From positions 10,549 to 74,548 of the forward strand of contig NZ_LGDW01000237.1 of NCBI RefSeq assembly GCF_001280005.1: a DNA stretch of 64,000 nt. Reading direction: 5' to 3'. How positions within the stretch are numbered: the first letter of the stretch is position 1; every line of letters starts with the position of its first letter. The position numbers were made by a program, and so were the translations under genes. Source of the stretch: Streptomyces sp. NRRL WC-3618 (GTDB taxonomy: Bacteria > Actinomycetota > Actinomycetes > Streptomycetales > Streptomycetaceae). A model generated the notes under the pieces. It searched no databases, was not told where the DNA came from, and saw only the letters and a program-made list of their open reading frames with translations. Below, one piece after another: positions 49,104 to 57,060 of this stretch.

Positions 49104-49504
49104 GCACTTTGCGGCCCTTCGTGTACGACGCCGGTGCGCTGATCGCCGCCGAGCGGGATCAAGTCGCCTTCTGGCGAGCCCACCGGTCGTACCTGACCGC
49201 CGGCGGCGTACCCCTGGTGCCCGCGCCGGTCGTCTCCCAGGCCTGGCGCGACGGCGCCCGCCAGGCGCAACTGGCACGACTTCTCCACGGTTGCCGCGTA
49301 CCGCCGCTGGATCACACCCTCGCCATGAGTGTCGGCGAACTGTTGGGCAAGGCCCGCACCTCAGACCCCGCGGACGGCACCGTCGCGCTGATCGCCGCGC
49401 GCCTCGGCGCCAGCGTGTTCACGTCGGATCCCGGCGACATCCAGCACCTCGTCGACCACCTGGGCCCAGCCGGCAAGCGCGTCAAGGTCACACCCCTACG
49501 CTGA
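49100..49504 (+). CDS. PIN-domain toxin-like ribonuclease, VapC-type
   Basis: The 134-residue protein has the PIN-domain acidic residues in their usual places: Asp in FVYDAGALIAAERD (with Glu a few residues on), Asp in ARTSDPADGTVALIAA, and Asp in VFTSDPGDI. VapC toxins cut tRNA or rRNA and are held by VapB. Size and coupling to the antitoxin-like gene fit a complete type II module. RNA target unknown. It is convergent with the small hypothetical gene at 49526. Confidence 0.85.
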   Translation: MSTLRPFVYDAGALIAAERDQVAFWRAHRSYLTAGGVPLVPAPVVSQAWRDGARQAQLARLLHGCRVPPLDHTLAMSVGELLGKARTSDPADGTVALIAARLGASVFTSDPGDIQHLVDHLGPAGKRVKVTPLR

Positions 49505-49525
49505 CCCCCACCCCAGCCAAGCCGA

Positions 49526-49777
49526 TCAGGGAACCTCACCGCGGCTGCGTGCGTTCGCGTACGCCGTGGCCGCGCTGAGGCGTTCCGCCGGGGTGGCGGG
49601 CCTCAGGCCGTCCGGGGCCGCGTCCCACTCCCGGCCGCCGCCGTACGATCTGAGCTGGACGTAGGGCCCCTCGTGCCCCATGACGATGCCGACCTTCCCG
49701 GTGCGGGCGTCCATGACGTACGCCCCGACCTCCGGTCGCCCCGGCCTTGCCGACTTCGCCGGCCGCACGTCGTTCAT
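49526..49777 (-). CDS. Small conserved protein next to an XRE/DUF397 locus
   Basis: The 83-residue protein reads as a small beta-rich domain (VGAYVMDARTGKVGIVMGHEGPYVQLRSYGGGREWDA) with an Ala-rich helical tail. Similar proteins accompany XRE/DUF397 loci in many Streptomyces genomes; the function is unknown to me. Its start overlaps the stop of the upstream small gene by 4 bp, so the two are co-translated. Confidence 0.75.
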   Translation of the reverse strand: MNDVRPAKSARPGRPEVGAYVMDARTGKVGIVMGHEGPYVQLRSYGGGREWDAAPDGLRPATPAERLSAATAYANARSRGEVP

Positions 49778-50001
49778 CGCAGCGCCGCCAGGATCAGGGC
49801 CGCCGTCTCGACGTTGCAGCGCCCCAATTCGATGAGCGGACTGGGCGCCTCCCGGGCGACACTCGCCGCGTCCAACCGGAGCGTCGGCAAGGTAATCCCG
49901 GCGTTTTTCAACGCCGTCCGCAATTCCTTCACAATTTCCTCCGCTTCCTCGACGCGGTCCGCCGAGCGTGCCGTCTGTCGTGCCGCCTGCCGTGCAGTCA
50001 C
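49774..50001 (-). CDS. Small helical conserved protein
   Basis: The 75-residue product is mostly helical (ADRVEEAEEIVKELRTALKNAG) and ends with a segment resembling ligand or partner binding (PSPLIELGRCNVETAALIL). It is divergent from the XRE regulator, 120 bp between starts, and coupled to the 83-residue gene. A regulatory or antitoxin-like role in the XRE/DUF397 locus is possible but not shown. Confidence 0.75.
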   Translation of the reverse strand: MTARQAARQTARSADRVEEAEEIVKELRTALKNAGITLPTLRLDAASVAREAPSPLIELGRCNVETAALILAALR

Positions 50002-50121
50002 CGTGCTCCCCTGACTAATCGAGTTTCACTCTTCGCACTTCCACGATGACGCGTTGTGCCTACACTCGGAAGGCTCTGGACGCAGCAACGACGGTGCAGT
50101 TGAAGGAGGTTCGACTCGGCT

Positions 50122-50958
50122 ATGGCCAATGGTTCACAGCGGCAGGCGGCTTGGGAGTTCTTCGGAGCGGAGTTGAAGCGACGGAGGGAGGAAGCCGGAT
50201 TAACTCAGGTGGAGTTGGGGGCGATGGTCTTCATCTCAGGGGGCTACATCGGGCAGTTCGAGCAGGCGATTCGAAGGCCACAGTTGGATGTGGCGATGCG
50301 GATTGACGACGTCCTACAAACCGCTGGTTTTTTCGAACGAACCTGGCGCAAGCTCATCGACGACAAGCGGTACGCGGATTACTTCGCAGCGGTGGTGGAG
50401 CTTGAGCGGACGGCGACAAAGATCTGCGAGTTCGCACCCACGCTCGTACCCGGCCTGATGCAGACCGCCTCGTACACACGGTCGGTGACGTTGGCGAGCA
50501 ACCCGTTCGCCACCGACGAGCACATCGAGGAGAAGATCACCGCCCGCATCGAGCGGGCGCGCATCCTGCACGACGCTACACGGCCCGAGTATTGGGCAAT
50601 CCTGCACGAGCACGTGCTGCGTATTCCGGTCGGCAGCGCGGCCGAGATGGCCGAGCAACTGGAGCACATCCTGGAGCTGGTGCGGCAGCGGAAGGTGCTG
50701 GTACAGGTCCTGCCGACCTCTGTCGGGGCATACCCCCTCATGGGCCGAATGGTCAGACTCTTCGAGTTCGAGGACGCACCGCCAACCGCCTATACAGAGG
50801 CCGTGTATTCGGGCAACCTGCTGGACGATCCGGCCCTGGTTAAGCGTGTGCAGGGGGCATACGATCTGCTCAGGGCCGCCGCACTGCCGCCGGAGGCGTC
50901 CCTCGCCCTGATCGAGTCGGCGGCGGAGGACCACAGACGATGCGCGCGTACGACCTGA
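50122..50958 (+). CDS. XRE regulator with DUF5753 domain (WhiJ/Scr1-like)
   Basis: The 278-residue protein has an N-terminal HTH (residues 14-70; LKRRREEAGLTQVELGAMVFISGGYIGQFE) and a C-terminal DUF5753 domain (FAPTLVPGLMQTASYTRSV through EAVYSGNLLDDPALVK). This is the actinobacterial WhiJ-like regulator type that pairs with a DUF397 protein; some pairs affect development or antibiotic production. Codon 27 is TTA (50200-50202), so bldA may gate it. Base composition is lower in GC than the neighbours, hinting at transfer. It overlaps the DUF397 gene by 19 bp. Confidence 0.9.
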   Translation: MANGSQRQAAWEFFGAELKRRREEAGLTQVELGAMVFISGGYIGQFEQAIRRPQLDVAMRIDDVLQTAGFFERTWRKLIDDKRYADYFAAVVELERTATKICEFAPTLVPGLMQTASYTRSVTLASNPFATDEHIEEKITARIERARILHDATRPEYWAILHEHVLRIPVGSAAEMAEQLEHILELVRQRKVLVQVLPTSVGAYPLMGRMVRLFEFEDAPPTAYTEAVYSGNLLDDPALVKRVQGAYDLLRAAALPPEASLALIESAAEDHRRCARTT

Positions 50959-51209
50959 GCACTGCCAAGTGGCGCAAAAGCACTTACAGCGACGACAACG
51001 GCGGCGACTGCGTCGAGGTAGCGCACGACTTCATCGGCGCCGCCCGCTGGCGTAAGAGCAGCTACAGCGACGGCAACGGCGGAAACTGCGTCGAAGTAGC
51101 CGACGGAGTCCCCGGCATCGTGCCCGTCCGGGACAGCAAGGTCTCGGACGGGCCCGTACTGCTCGTTGGTGCGCCTGCCTGGGCGGAGTTCATCGGCGCC
51201 GTCGTCTGA
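50940..51209 (+). CDS. DUF397 protein with duplicated motif
   Basis: The 89-residue protein contains two copies of the DUF397 core: WRKSTYSDDNGGDCVEVA at residues 11-28 and WRKSSYSDGNGGNCVEVA at 37-54. Only the second leads into the usual C-terminal VRDSKVSDGPVLLV and AWAEFIGAV. DUF397 proteins are small partners of XRE/DUF5753 regulators, and pairs have been discussed as toxin-antitoxin-like. Most members have a single motif, so the internal duplication is unusual. It is coupled to the regulator by overlap. Confidence 0.88.
   Translation: MRAYDLSTAKWRKSTYSDDNGGDCVEVAHDFIGAARWRKSSYSDGNGGNCVEVADGVPGIVPVRDSKVSDGPVLLVGAPAWAEFIGAVV
50970..51101 (+). repeat. 78-bp offset internal duplication in the DUF397 gene
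   Basis: Two 54-bp segments (50970-51023 and 51048-51101) code for nearly the same 18 residues and are also close at DNA level. Confidence 0.85.
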
Positions 51210-51220
51210 GACGGCGCCGA
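51193..51220 (+). terminator. Terminator hairpin over the DUF397 stop
   Basis: TCGGCGCCGTC and its complement form an 11-bp stem whose 6-base loop contains the stop codon. The hairpin is placed to end the XRE/DUF397 transcript and lies just beyond the stop of the convergent protease. Confidence 0.65.
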
Positions 51221-51233
51221 CGCACTCCCGCCG

Positions 51234-53504
51234 TCAGGGAGTGAGCTGCCAGCGCTGGATGTACCCGACGTCGATCGACGCGTGGTCCTGCACGCGGAGC
51301 TTCCACGTGCCGGTGAGAGGCTGGGCCGAGGCGTCGATCGTGAAGGTCTCGTCGACGTTGTCGGCGGAGCCGCCGCTCTGGTCGAGGAGCGAGTACACGG
51401 TGCCGTTGGGGCCGACCAGGTCGACGGTCAGGTCACCGCGGTAGGTGTGGACGATGTTGACGTAGACCGAGGTGGTCGCGGAGGCGTTGCCGTCGCGGCC
51501 CTCGATGGTGATCGGGGACTCCACGGCACCGGCGTTGTCGGGAATGTCGACGCGGGTGGAGCTGCCGTAGATGTACGCGATCCGCCAGGTGAACGTGTCC
51601 GTGACGGACGCGCCCGTGTCGTCGGTGACCTTGACGGCGACGTCACTGGTGCCGACGGTGGCCGGTGTCCCGGAGATCAGGCCGCTCGGGCTGAGGGTCA
51701 GACCGTCGGGCAGGCCGGTGGCCTCGTAGGTCAGTCCCGCGCCGGAGTTGGTGGTGTAGGCGTCCACCTGGAGGCTGACCGCCTGGCCGATGCCGCTGGT
51801 CTGGTCGGCGACCGGGGCGACGTTGACGCCGAGGGCTATCCGGTTGCCGACGTTGATGCCGGCCCAGGCGTTGGCGACGGCGAGGTAGGTGGGGCTGTAG
51901 GCGCCGAACAGGTCACCCGCCGCCTGGAGGGTGGCGGTGCGGGCGCCCGCGTAGTCGGTCGACGAGGTCATGTACGTCGTCAGCGCCCGGTACCAGACGG
52001 CGGCGGCATTGTCGATGCCGATGCCGGTGACGGCCTGACCGTCGGAGGTCGGGCTGTCGTAGGCGACGCCGTTGACGGTCTTGGCGCCGCTGCCCTCGGA
52101 GAGCAGATAGAAGAAGTGGTTCGCGGGCCCCGAGGAGTAGTGGACGTCGAGGTTGCCCAGGGACGGGCTCCAACTGTCCGCGGAGGCGCCGTCCTTGGAG
52201 GGCTTGTCCATGTAACGCAGCGGAGTGCCGTTGCCGTTGATGTCGATCTTCTCGCCGACGAGGTAGTCACCGGGGTCGGCGGCGAGGTTCGAGTGAAACT
52301 CGACGGCCGCGGCGAAGATGTCGGACGTCGCCTCGTTGAGACCGCCGGACTCGCCCGCGTAGTCCAGGTTGGCGGTGGCGGCGGTGACACCGTGGCTCAT
52401 CTCGTGGGCGGCCACGTCGAGGGAGGTCAGCGGGTGCGTGTTGCCCGAGCCGTCGCCGTAGGTCATGCAGAAGCAGCTGTCCTGCCAGAAGGCGTTGACG
52501 TAGCTGCTGCCGTAGTGGGCCCGGCTGTAGGCGGCGACACCGTCGTTGCGGATGCCGTTGCGGCCGAAAACGTCCTTGTAGTAGTCCCAGGTGGCGGCGG
52601 CACCGAATGCCACGTCAACGCCCGCGGTCTGGCGGTTCGACGGCAGACCGTTGCCCCAGACATCGTTGTCGTCCGTGAAGAGGGTGCCGGTGCCGGTGGT
52701 GCCCTGGTTCAGGTCGTACGTCTTGTGCCCGGCGCGGGCACCGTCGGTGAGCTGGTACGTCGATCCCGAGAGGGTACTGCCGAGGGGAACCGTGCCGACA
52801 TACTGGCCGGTGCCTTCGCCGGTGTGCACCTTCTCGGCGGCGAGGAGCTGCTTGCCCGTGCTCGCGTCGGTGACCACCTGGAGCTCGCTGGGCGTGCCGT
52901 CCGGCTGGACGCCCTTGACCACCGTCTCCCAGGCCAGGACCGGCTTGGTCGCGCCGGCCCAGACGACGAGACGGGGCGCGCGCCCGGTCTCGGTGCCGGT
53001 GACGTCGGCGCCCTTCGCGGCGGCGAGTGCCTTGCCGGTGGCGTTGGCCACGGAGAGCTTCGGGGTGAGGGTCGGCAGCGTGAGAGTCGCCCCGCTCGCC
53101 TTGGAAACGGTGGTGCGGTTGCTCTTGACGTGCACGACCAGGTCGCCGCCGAGGACGGGCAGTCCGGCGTAAGTGCGCTCGTAGCGGGTGTGGGTGGTGC
53201 CGTCGGCGTCCTGGATGACGTCCTTGACGACGAGCTTCTCCCGCTCGCCGAGGGCGAGTTGACGGGCCGTGGCGCCGGAGGCGGTCTGCGCGCTCTTGAT
53301 CAGCGAGGCGCGACGGGCCGCCGACAGAGGCGCTGCGGCGGCTCCCGCGCGAGGCACCGCGGTGATCTTGGCCGGTGCCGGGTCGGCCGGGGCCGCGGTC
53401 GCGGTGCCGCCGGGAGCCCCCAGGGCGAGCAGGGTGCCGATGGTCGTCAGCGCGAGGGCGGTGGAGCGTCTGTTCCGGAGGGTGGGGCGGTGTCGCCGGG
53501 GCAA
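51234..53504 (-). CDS. Secreted M4 metalloprotease with Ig-like and P domains
   Basis: The 756-residue thermolysin-family enzyme has a signal peptide (about 1-36), an FTP/PepSY propeptide, and a zinc site HEMSH (about 366) with the third ligand in GGLNEATSD. The tail differs from the paralogue at 44.5 kb: a putative-Ig region (GIGQAVSLQVDAYTTN, about 575-650) is followed by a proprotein-convertase P domain (IPDNAGAVESPI to the end, about 655-756). I assign a TTG start, because GAAGGAG lies six bases before it and no ATG or GTG fits the signal peptide. Exported proteolysis is the likely role. Confidence 0.92.
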   Translation of the reverse strand: MPRRHRPTLRNRRSTALALTTIGTLLALGAPGGTATAAPADPAPAKITAVPRAGAAAAPLSAARRASLIKSAQTASGATARQLALGEREKLVVKDVIQDADGTTHTRYERTYAGLPVLGGDLVVHVKSNRTTVSKASGATLTLPTLTPKLSVANATGKALAAAKGADVTGTETGRAPRLVVWAGATKPVLAWETVVKGVQPDGTPSELQVVTDASTGKQLLAAEKVHTGEGTGQYVGTVPLGSTLSGSTYQLTDGARAGHKTYDLNQGTTGTGTLFTDDNDVWGNGLPSNRQTAGVDVAFGAAATWDYYKDVFGRNGIRNDGVAAYSRAHYGSSYVNAFWQDSCFCMTYGDGSGNTHPLTSLDVAAHEMSHGVTAATANLDYAGESGGLNEATSDIFAAAVEFHSNLAADPGDYLVGEKIDINGNGTPLRYMDKPSKDGASADSWSPSLGNLDVHYSSGPANHFFYLLSEGSGAKTVNGVAYDSPTSDGQAVTGIGIDNAAAVWYRALTTYMTSSTDYAGARTATLQAAGDLFGAYSPTYLAVANAWAGINVGNRIALGVNVAPVADQTSGIGQAVSLQVDAYTTNSGAGLTYEATGLPDGLTLSPSGLISGTPATVGTSDVAVKVTDDTGASVTDTFTWRIAYIYGSSTRVDIPDNAGAVESPITIEGRDGNASATTSVYVNIVHTYRGDLTVDLVGPNGTVYSLLDQSGGSADNVDETFTIDASAQPLTGTWKLRVQDHASIDVGYIQRWQLTP

Positions 53505-53954
53505 CGGGTTCTCCTTCTGTGCGACGGTCGGCCCGTGGCGAGGGCCGACAGGGGGGCGGACCGACGGGATGGGCCGGTCCGGAGCGCTGCACGGCAGGCG
53601 GGTGAAAGGAGGTGGGGGTGAGTGGGGGGTGAGTGGGGGATGCGCCGCATGATGCGGGGCGTGAAGAAATGGTGAACTTCGGCAGCAGCGTGGCACTGCG
53701 TGCCTCGCCTTGTCATGGGAATGCCAAGACAACGGCTTGAAATGACCATGCCCAGCTGGGGTTCCGTCCGGCTGGCGGCGCTTTTTCGGCCACGAGGGCC
53801 CTCCTCTCCGAAAAGGTGAAAGCGGGCAGGATCGCGGCGGTTGGCACGAGATCGACATCTGGCGCCAGGACGACGTGAATCCCGACGCGACGGCACTGTT
53901 CCGGATCGCCGACAAAGTGCTGCCGACGGTGCCGGGCCGGACGGCGGGCTGAGT
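53505..53954. other. 450-bp gap with a possible gene relic
   Basis: No intact gene is supported. The protease promoter should lie here. A plus-strand frame ending at 53952 (from about 53761) reads like a protein C-terminus, with GWHEIDIWRQDD and PDATALFRIADKVLP, but has no start or upstream continuation. It may be a decayed gene end. I recognise no family. Confidence 0.3.
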
Positions 53955-54887
53955 TCAGGAGCCGCCTGTCAGCAGGGCCCGCGCCACCTTGCGAAACGTG
54001 GCGACGAGGCGGCTGCGGTCGTCCGCCCGGTTGGCGAGCACGACGTGGCTCGGCTCGACGCCGTGCAGGGGGATCGTGGTGAGGTCGGGGCGGAGCCGGT
54101 CCGTCCCGAGGCCACCGGGGACGATGGCCACCGCCTGTCCGGCGGCGATGAGTTCGAACTTGTCCTCCAGCGCCCGCACGAGCGGCCCCTCCGGTGCCCG
54201 GCTGCCGTCGGGGCGCGGATCGATACGCCAGAAGGAGTTCCAGGCCGCGTCCTCCCGTACCCGGGGCAACGACTCGTCGGCGATGTCGTCCAGGGTGACG
54301 GACTCCTTGCCGACGAGACGGTGATCGAGGGGGACGACCAGGACCCGGGGTTCCTCGTAGAGGACGGTCACCTCCAACTCGTCGGTGCCGAGCGGGAGTC
54401 GGGCGAGCAGGACATCGACCCGGTGATCGAGCAGCGCGGTGCGGGACTCGTCCCAGGCCAGGTGTACGGCCCGTACGTCGGCGTCCGGATGCCGGCGCCG
54501 CAACTCCCGTACGGCCGGAGTGACGATCAGGTTCGACGTGTAGCCGACGACGAGACGGCTCGGGTCCGCGGCGGCGCGGGTCTCGGCGGCGGCCCGGTTT
54601 GCCGTACGGAGCAGCGCCCTGGCGTGCGGCAGGAAGACCTCGCCGGCCTCGGTGAGGCGGCTCCCCTGCGGGGTACGGTCGAGCAGACGGGCGCCCAACT
54701 CCTGTTCCAGGCGCCGGATCTGCCGGCTCAGGGACGGCTGGGCGACCCGCAGGATCTCGGCGGCGCGACCGAAGTGCAGTTGCTCGGCGACGACGGTGAA
54801 GTAGCGGACGAGCCGCAGATCGAGGTCGGGGGTGGAGGCGGGTGCGGAGGCTGGGGCGGAGGCGGGTGCGGCGGCTGGGTCCGTCAT
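53955..54887 (-). CDS. LysR-family transcriptional regulator
   Basis: The 310-residue protein has an Ala/Pro-rich 20-residue leader and a LysR winged helix (RLVRYFTVVAEQLHFGRAAEIL, then QPSLSRQIRRLEQELGARLLDR). The effector domain starts with LVVGYTSNLIVTPAVRELRR. It is divergent from an SDR gene with 181 bp between starts, and LysR proteins usually control such a neighbour. The effector is unknown. The longer frame upstream is antisense to the SDR gene. Confidence 0.92.
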   Translation of the reverse strand: MTDPAAAPASAPASAPASTPDLDLRLVRYFTVVAEQLHFGRAAEILRVAQPSLSRQIRRLEQELGARLLDRTPQGSRLTEAGEVFLPHARALLRTANRAAAETRAAADPSRLVVGYTSNLIVTPAVRELRRRHPDADVRAVHLAWDESRTALLDHRVDVLLARLPLGTDELEVTVLYEEPRVLVVPLDHRLVGKESVTLDDIADESLPRVREDAAWNSFWRIDPRPDGSRAPEGPLVRALEDKFELIAAGQAVAIVPGGLGTDRLRPDLTTIPLHGVEPSHVVLANRADDRSRLVATFRKVARALLTGGS

Positions 54888-55068
54888 GTCCCCACGGTAA
54901 CCGCACAGTTGGCCAGGCCACCTGACGGTGATGAGCGAGCGCTGAGCTGCTGTCATGCCTGATGTGCATTGCTCGTTCCGGAACAGGTCTTGGACCTGGG
55001 GCGGGCCGCGCGCGCAGGGTGGAGGTATCCGCCGGGCACTCGTCCGGCAACGGCAACAGGGGTGTGTC

Positions 55069-55959
55069 ATGCGGGTGTTCGTCACCGGTGCGAGCGGGTT
55101 CGTCGGTTCCGCCGTCGTACGGGAGTTGCTGGACGCGGGGCACGAGGTGGTCGGCATGGTCCGCTCGGACGAGAGCGCCGCGTCACTGAAGGAGAGCGGG
55201 GCCGAGGTCCATCGGGGCACCCTGGACGACCTCGACGGTCTGCGGGCGGGGGCGGCGGCCTCGGAGGGCGTGATCCACACCGCGTACGTCCATGACTTCA
55301 AGGACATGGCGGAGGCCGCGCGGACCGACCTGCGGGCCGTGGAGACGCTGGGCGAGGCGCTGGTGGACTCCGGCCGCCCGCTTCTCATCTGCTCCGGCAC
55401 CGCGTTCTCGCCGGGCACGGTGGCGTCGGAGGACGATCCGGGCGACCCGGACCGGCGCCATATGTACCGGCTCGCTTCCGAGTCGGCGGTGATGCGGCTC
55501 GCCGAGCGCGGGGTGCGGGCGTCGGTCGTGCGGCTGCCGCCGTCCGTGCACGGCGAGGGGGACGGCGGTTTCGTACCGCGCCTCGTCGACATCGCCCGTA
55601 CCAAGGGCGTCTCGGCGTACCCGGGCGACGGCGCCAACCGCTGGGCCGCCGCCCACCGCTTCGACGTCGCCCGTCTGTTCCGGCTGGCACTGGAGTCGGC
55701 CCCGGCAGGCACACGGCTGCACGGGGTCGCCGAGGAGGGCATCCCGGTGCGTGAGATCGCCGAGGCCATCGGACGGGGCCTGGGGGTGCCGGTGACATCG
55801 GTGCCGCGCGAGGAGACCAGCGACCACTTCGGGTGGCTGGGCAATTTCTTCGCCCTTGACCTTCCGGCGTCGAGCGCGCGGACCCGGGAGCGGTTCGGGT
55901 GGCGGCCCGTAGGGGTCGGGCTCCTGGCGGACCTGGATGCGCACTACATGGGCCGGTAG
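55069..55959 (+). CDS. NAD(P)-dependent epimerase/SDR family oxidoreductase
   Basis: The 296-residue extended-SDR protein has the coenzyme motif VTGASGFVGSAVVREL at the N-terminus, an acidic second-strand end changed to VRSDES, and the family region HRFDVARLFRLALE. In the catalytic position RRHMYRLASES holds a Tyr but Ala-Ser-Glu follows where YxxxK is expected, so the Lys is not obvious. Oxidoreductase function should be checked. It is probably the target of the divergent LysR regulator. Confidence 0.87.
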   Translation: MRVFVTGASGFVGSAVVRELLDAGHEVVGMVRSDESAASLKESGAEVHRGTLDDLDGLRAGAAASEGVIHTAYVHDFKDMAEAARTDLRAVETLGEALVDSGRPLLICSGTAFSPGTVASEDDPGDPDRRHMYRLASESAVMRLAERGVRASVVRLPPSVHGEGDGGFVPRLVDIARTKGVSAYPGDGANRWAAAHRFDVARLFRLALESAPAGTRLHGVAEEGIPVREIAEAIGRGLGVPVTSVPREETSDHFGWLGNFFALDLPASSARTRERFGWRPVGVGLLADLDAHYMGR

Positions 55960-56012
55960 GCCCGGGTGGTCAGGCACCGGGGATGCCCGAGAGTCCTCCG
56001 CCTGTCCGGCTG

Positions 56013-56249
56013 TCACTCCGTGTCGAAGTCCGTCCCCCGGGAGACGTCCTCCCACTCGGTGAGTTCGGCCCGTACGGAGTCCAGGTGCGCGGTCAGGAAG
56101 TCGACCGCGTCGCCGCCGAGGGCAAGGCGGAGCGGGGTCTTCTCGGCGTCCAGAGCCAGCAGGATCGCCGCCGCGGCCTTCACCGGGTCGCCGGGCAGGC
56201 CACCGTCGTTGCCCTGCACCAACTGCCGGGTCGCGCCGACCTTCTTGCC
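56013..56249 (-). pseudogene. 3' remnant of an SDR gene
   Basis: A 78-codon frame closed upstream by an in-frame stop (56252-56250) encodes only the C-terminal end of an SDR: GDPVKAAAAILLALDAEKTPLRLALGGDAVDFL and a tail with RAELTEWEDVSRGTDF, as in the KR-type oxidoreductases common in Streptomyces. The Rossmann part is missing and is not found elsewhere in the window. The break lies just before the HigBA-type module, so arrival of that module or a deletion may have cut the gene. Confidence 0.7.
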
Positions 56250-56285
56250 TCATGAGCTTTGCAGGAGCAGCGCCCGAGCATGCGC

Positions 56286-56609
56286 TCAGCCAACTTTGCG
56301 CAACTCGCCGTCAGCGAAGACAGCGACCATCACCAAGCTGCCGCCCAGCGCCTCGACATACCGCGCCACGACATCCGTACCGGAAACCTGACCGCTCTCG
56401 ATCTGTGAGACACGCCCCTTGGTCACGCCCATGCGCTCGGCCACCTGAGTCTGGGTGAAGCCGCGCTCCTGGCGCATCTCGACCAGCCGCCAGGCTCGCG
56501 CCTCGGCAAGCATGCGCTGGGCACCTTCGAGAAAAGCCTCCCGGTCGCCCGCCAGTTCCTCCACCCGCTCACGGTGTCCACTGGCCGACCATCCGACATA
56601 TCCGCTCAC
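56286..56609 (-). CDS. HigA-type antitoxin, XRE family
   Basis: The 107-residue protein carries a lambda-repressor-type HTH (RQERGFTQTQVAERMGVTKGRVSQIESGQV, about 45-75) and a short C-terminal extension (YVEALGGSLVMVAVFADGEL). Placed directly after a RelE-like gene, with a GTGA overlap, it fits the reversed toxin-antitoxin order of higBA. It should neutralise the toxin and repress the operon at the palindrome upstream. Start GTG chosen from this overlap. Confidence 0.85.
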   Translation of the reverse strand: MSGYVGWSASGHRERVEELAGDREAFLEGAQRMLAEARAWRLVEMRQERGFTQTQVAERMGVTKGRVSQIESGQVSGTDVVARYVEALGGSLVMVAVFADGELRKVG

Positions 56610-56986
56610 TGCCCCAACTCCCTTTTTCGGTCGGCGACATACTCGGCGTAACGCAACTCCGCCAACGGGATCGCCTCGTCGTACCAGGCATTCCAGTTGC
56701 CGGCCTTGTCTCCAGCGACCAGGAGGATCGCGGAGCGCCACGGGTCGAACATGAACAGAACACGCACCTCACTCCGACCGGCCGAACCCGGACGTAACTC
56801 TTTGAGTTGGTGGAGAGACGATCCCTTGATCCGATCGACCAGGGGGCGTCCCTCGGCAGGTCCGTGACAGGCCAGGATCCAGATGGCCTGGTTCACGAGC
56901 ACGTACGACGCCGGATCGGCCTTCTCCAGGTCGTTCAGCCAATGATCCACCTCGCTGGTCAGGTAGACGTCCCACTGCTCTCCCAC
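56606..56986 (-). CDS. HigB-type (RelE/ParE superfamily) toxin
   Basis: The 126-residue protein resembles phage-derived Gp49-like HigB proteins: EVDHWLNDLEKADPASYVLVNQ, a GPAEGRPLVDRIKGS region, HQLKELRPGS, and the core strand VRVLFMFDPWRSAILLVAGDK. Such toxins cleave mRNA at the ribosome. I prefer the GTG at 56986 (AAAGGG seven bases upstream) to the TTG two codons earlier. Codon 64 is TTA (56797-56795), which is unusual for a toxin and could tie it to bldA. The antitoxin follows. Confidence 0.85.
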   Translation of the reverse strand: MGEQWDVYLTSEVDHWLNDLEKADPASYVLVNQAIWILACHGPAEGRPLVDRIKGSSLHQLKELRPGSAGRSEVRVLFMFDPWRSAILLVAGDKAGNWNAWYDEAIPLAELRYAEYVADRKRELGQ

Positions 56987-57003
56987 CTTCAAACCCTTTC
57001 ACA

Positions 57004-57023
57004 GGTTTAGCATTCACTAAACC
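57004..57023 (-). promoter_or_regulatory. HigA operator-like palindrome
   Basis: GGTTTAG, six bases, CTAAACC is a perfect 7-bp inverted repeat 17 bp before the toxin start. Its AT content stands out. It is the natural place for antitoxin autoregulation. Confidence 0.75.
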
Positions 57024-57060
57024 AGCAAGGGAGAGAACCGCAAGCCGGAACCCAGGAGCT

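Noticed and set aside
54955..55068. N-terminal extension of the epimerase-like gene
   Set aside because: The Rossmann motif starts directly after the ATG at 55069; the extension is basic and lies in the LysR-SDR promoter gap.
56013..56222. An intact 69-residue protein at the SDR remnant
   Set aside because: Its content is the C-terminal end of an SDR; the apparent GTG start has no ribosome-binding site and the fold would be incomplete.
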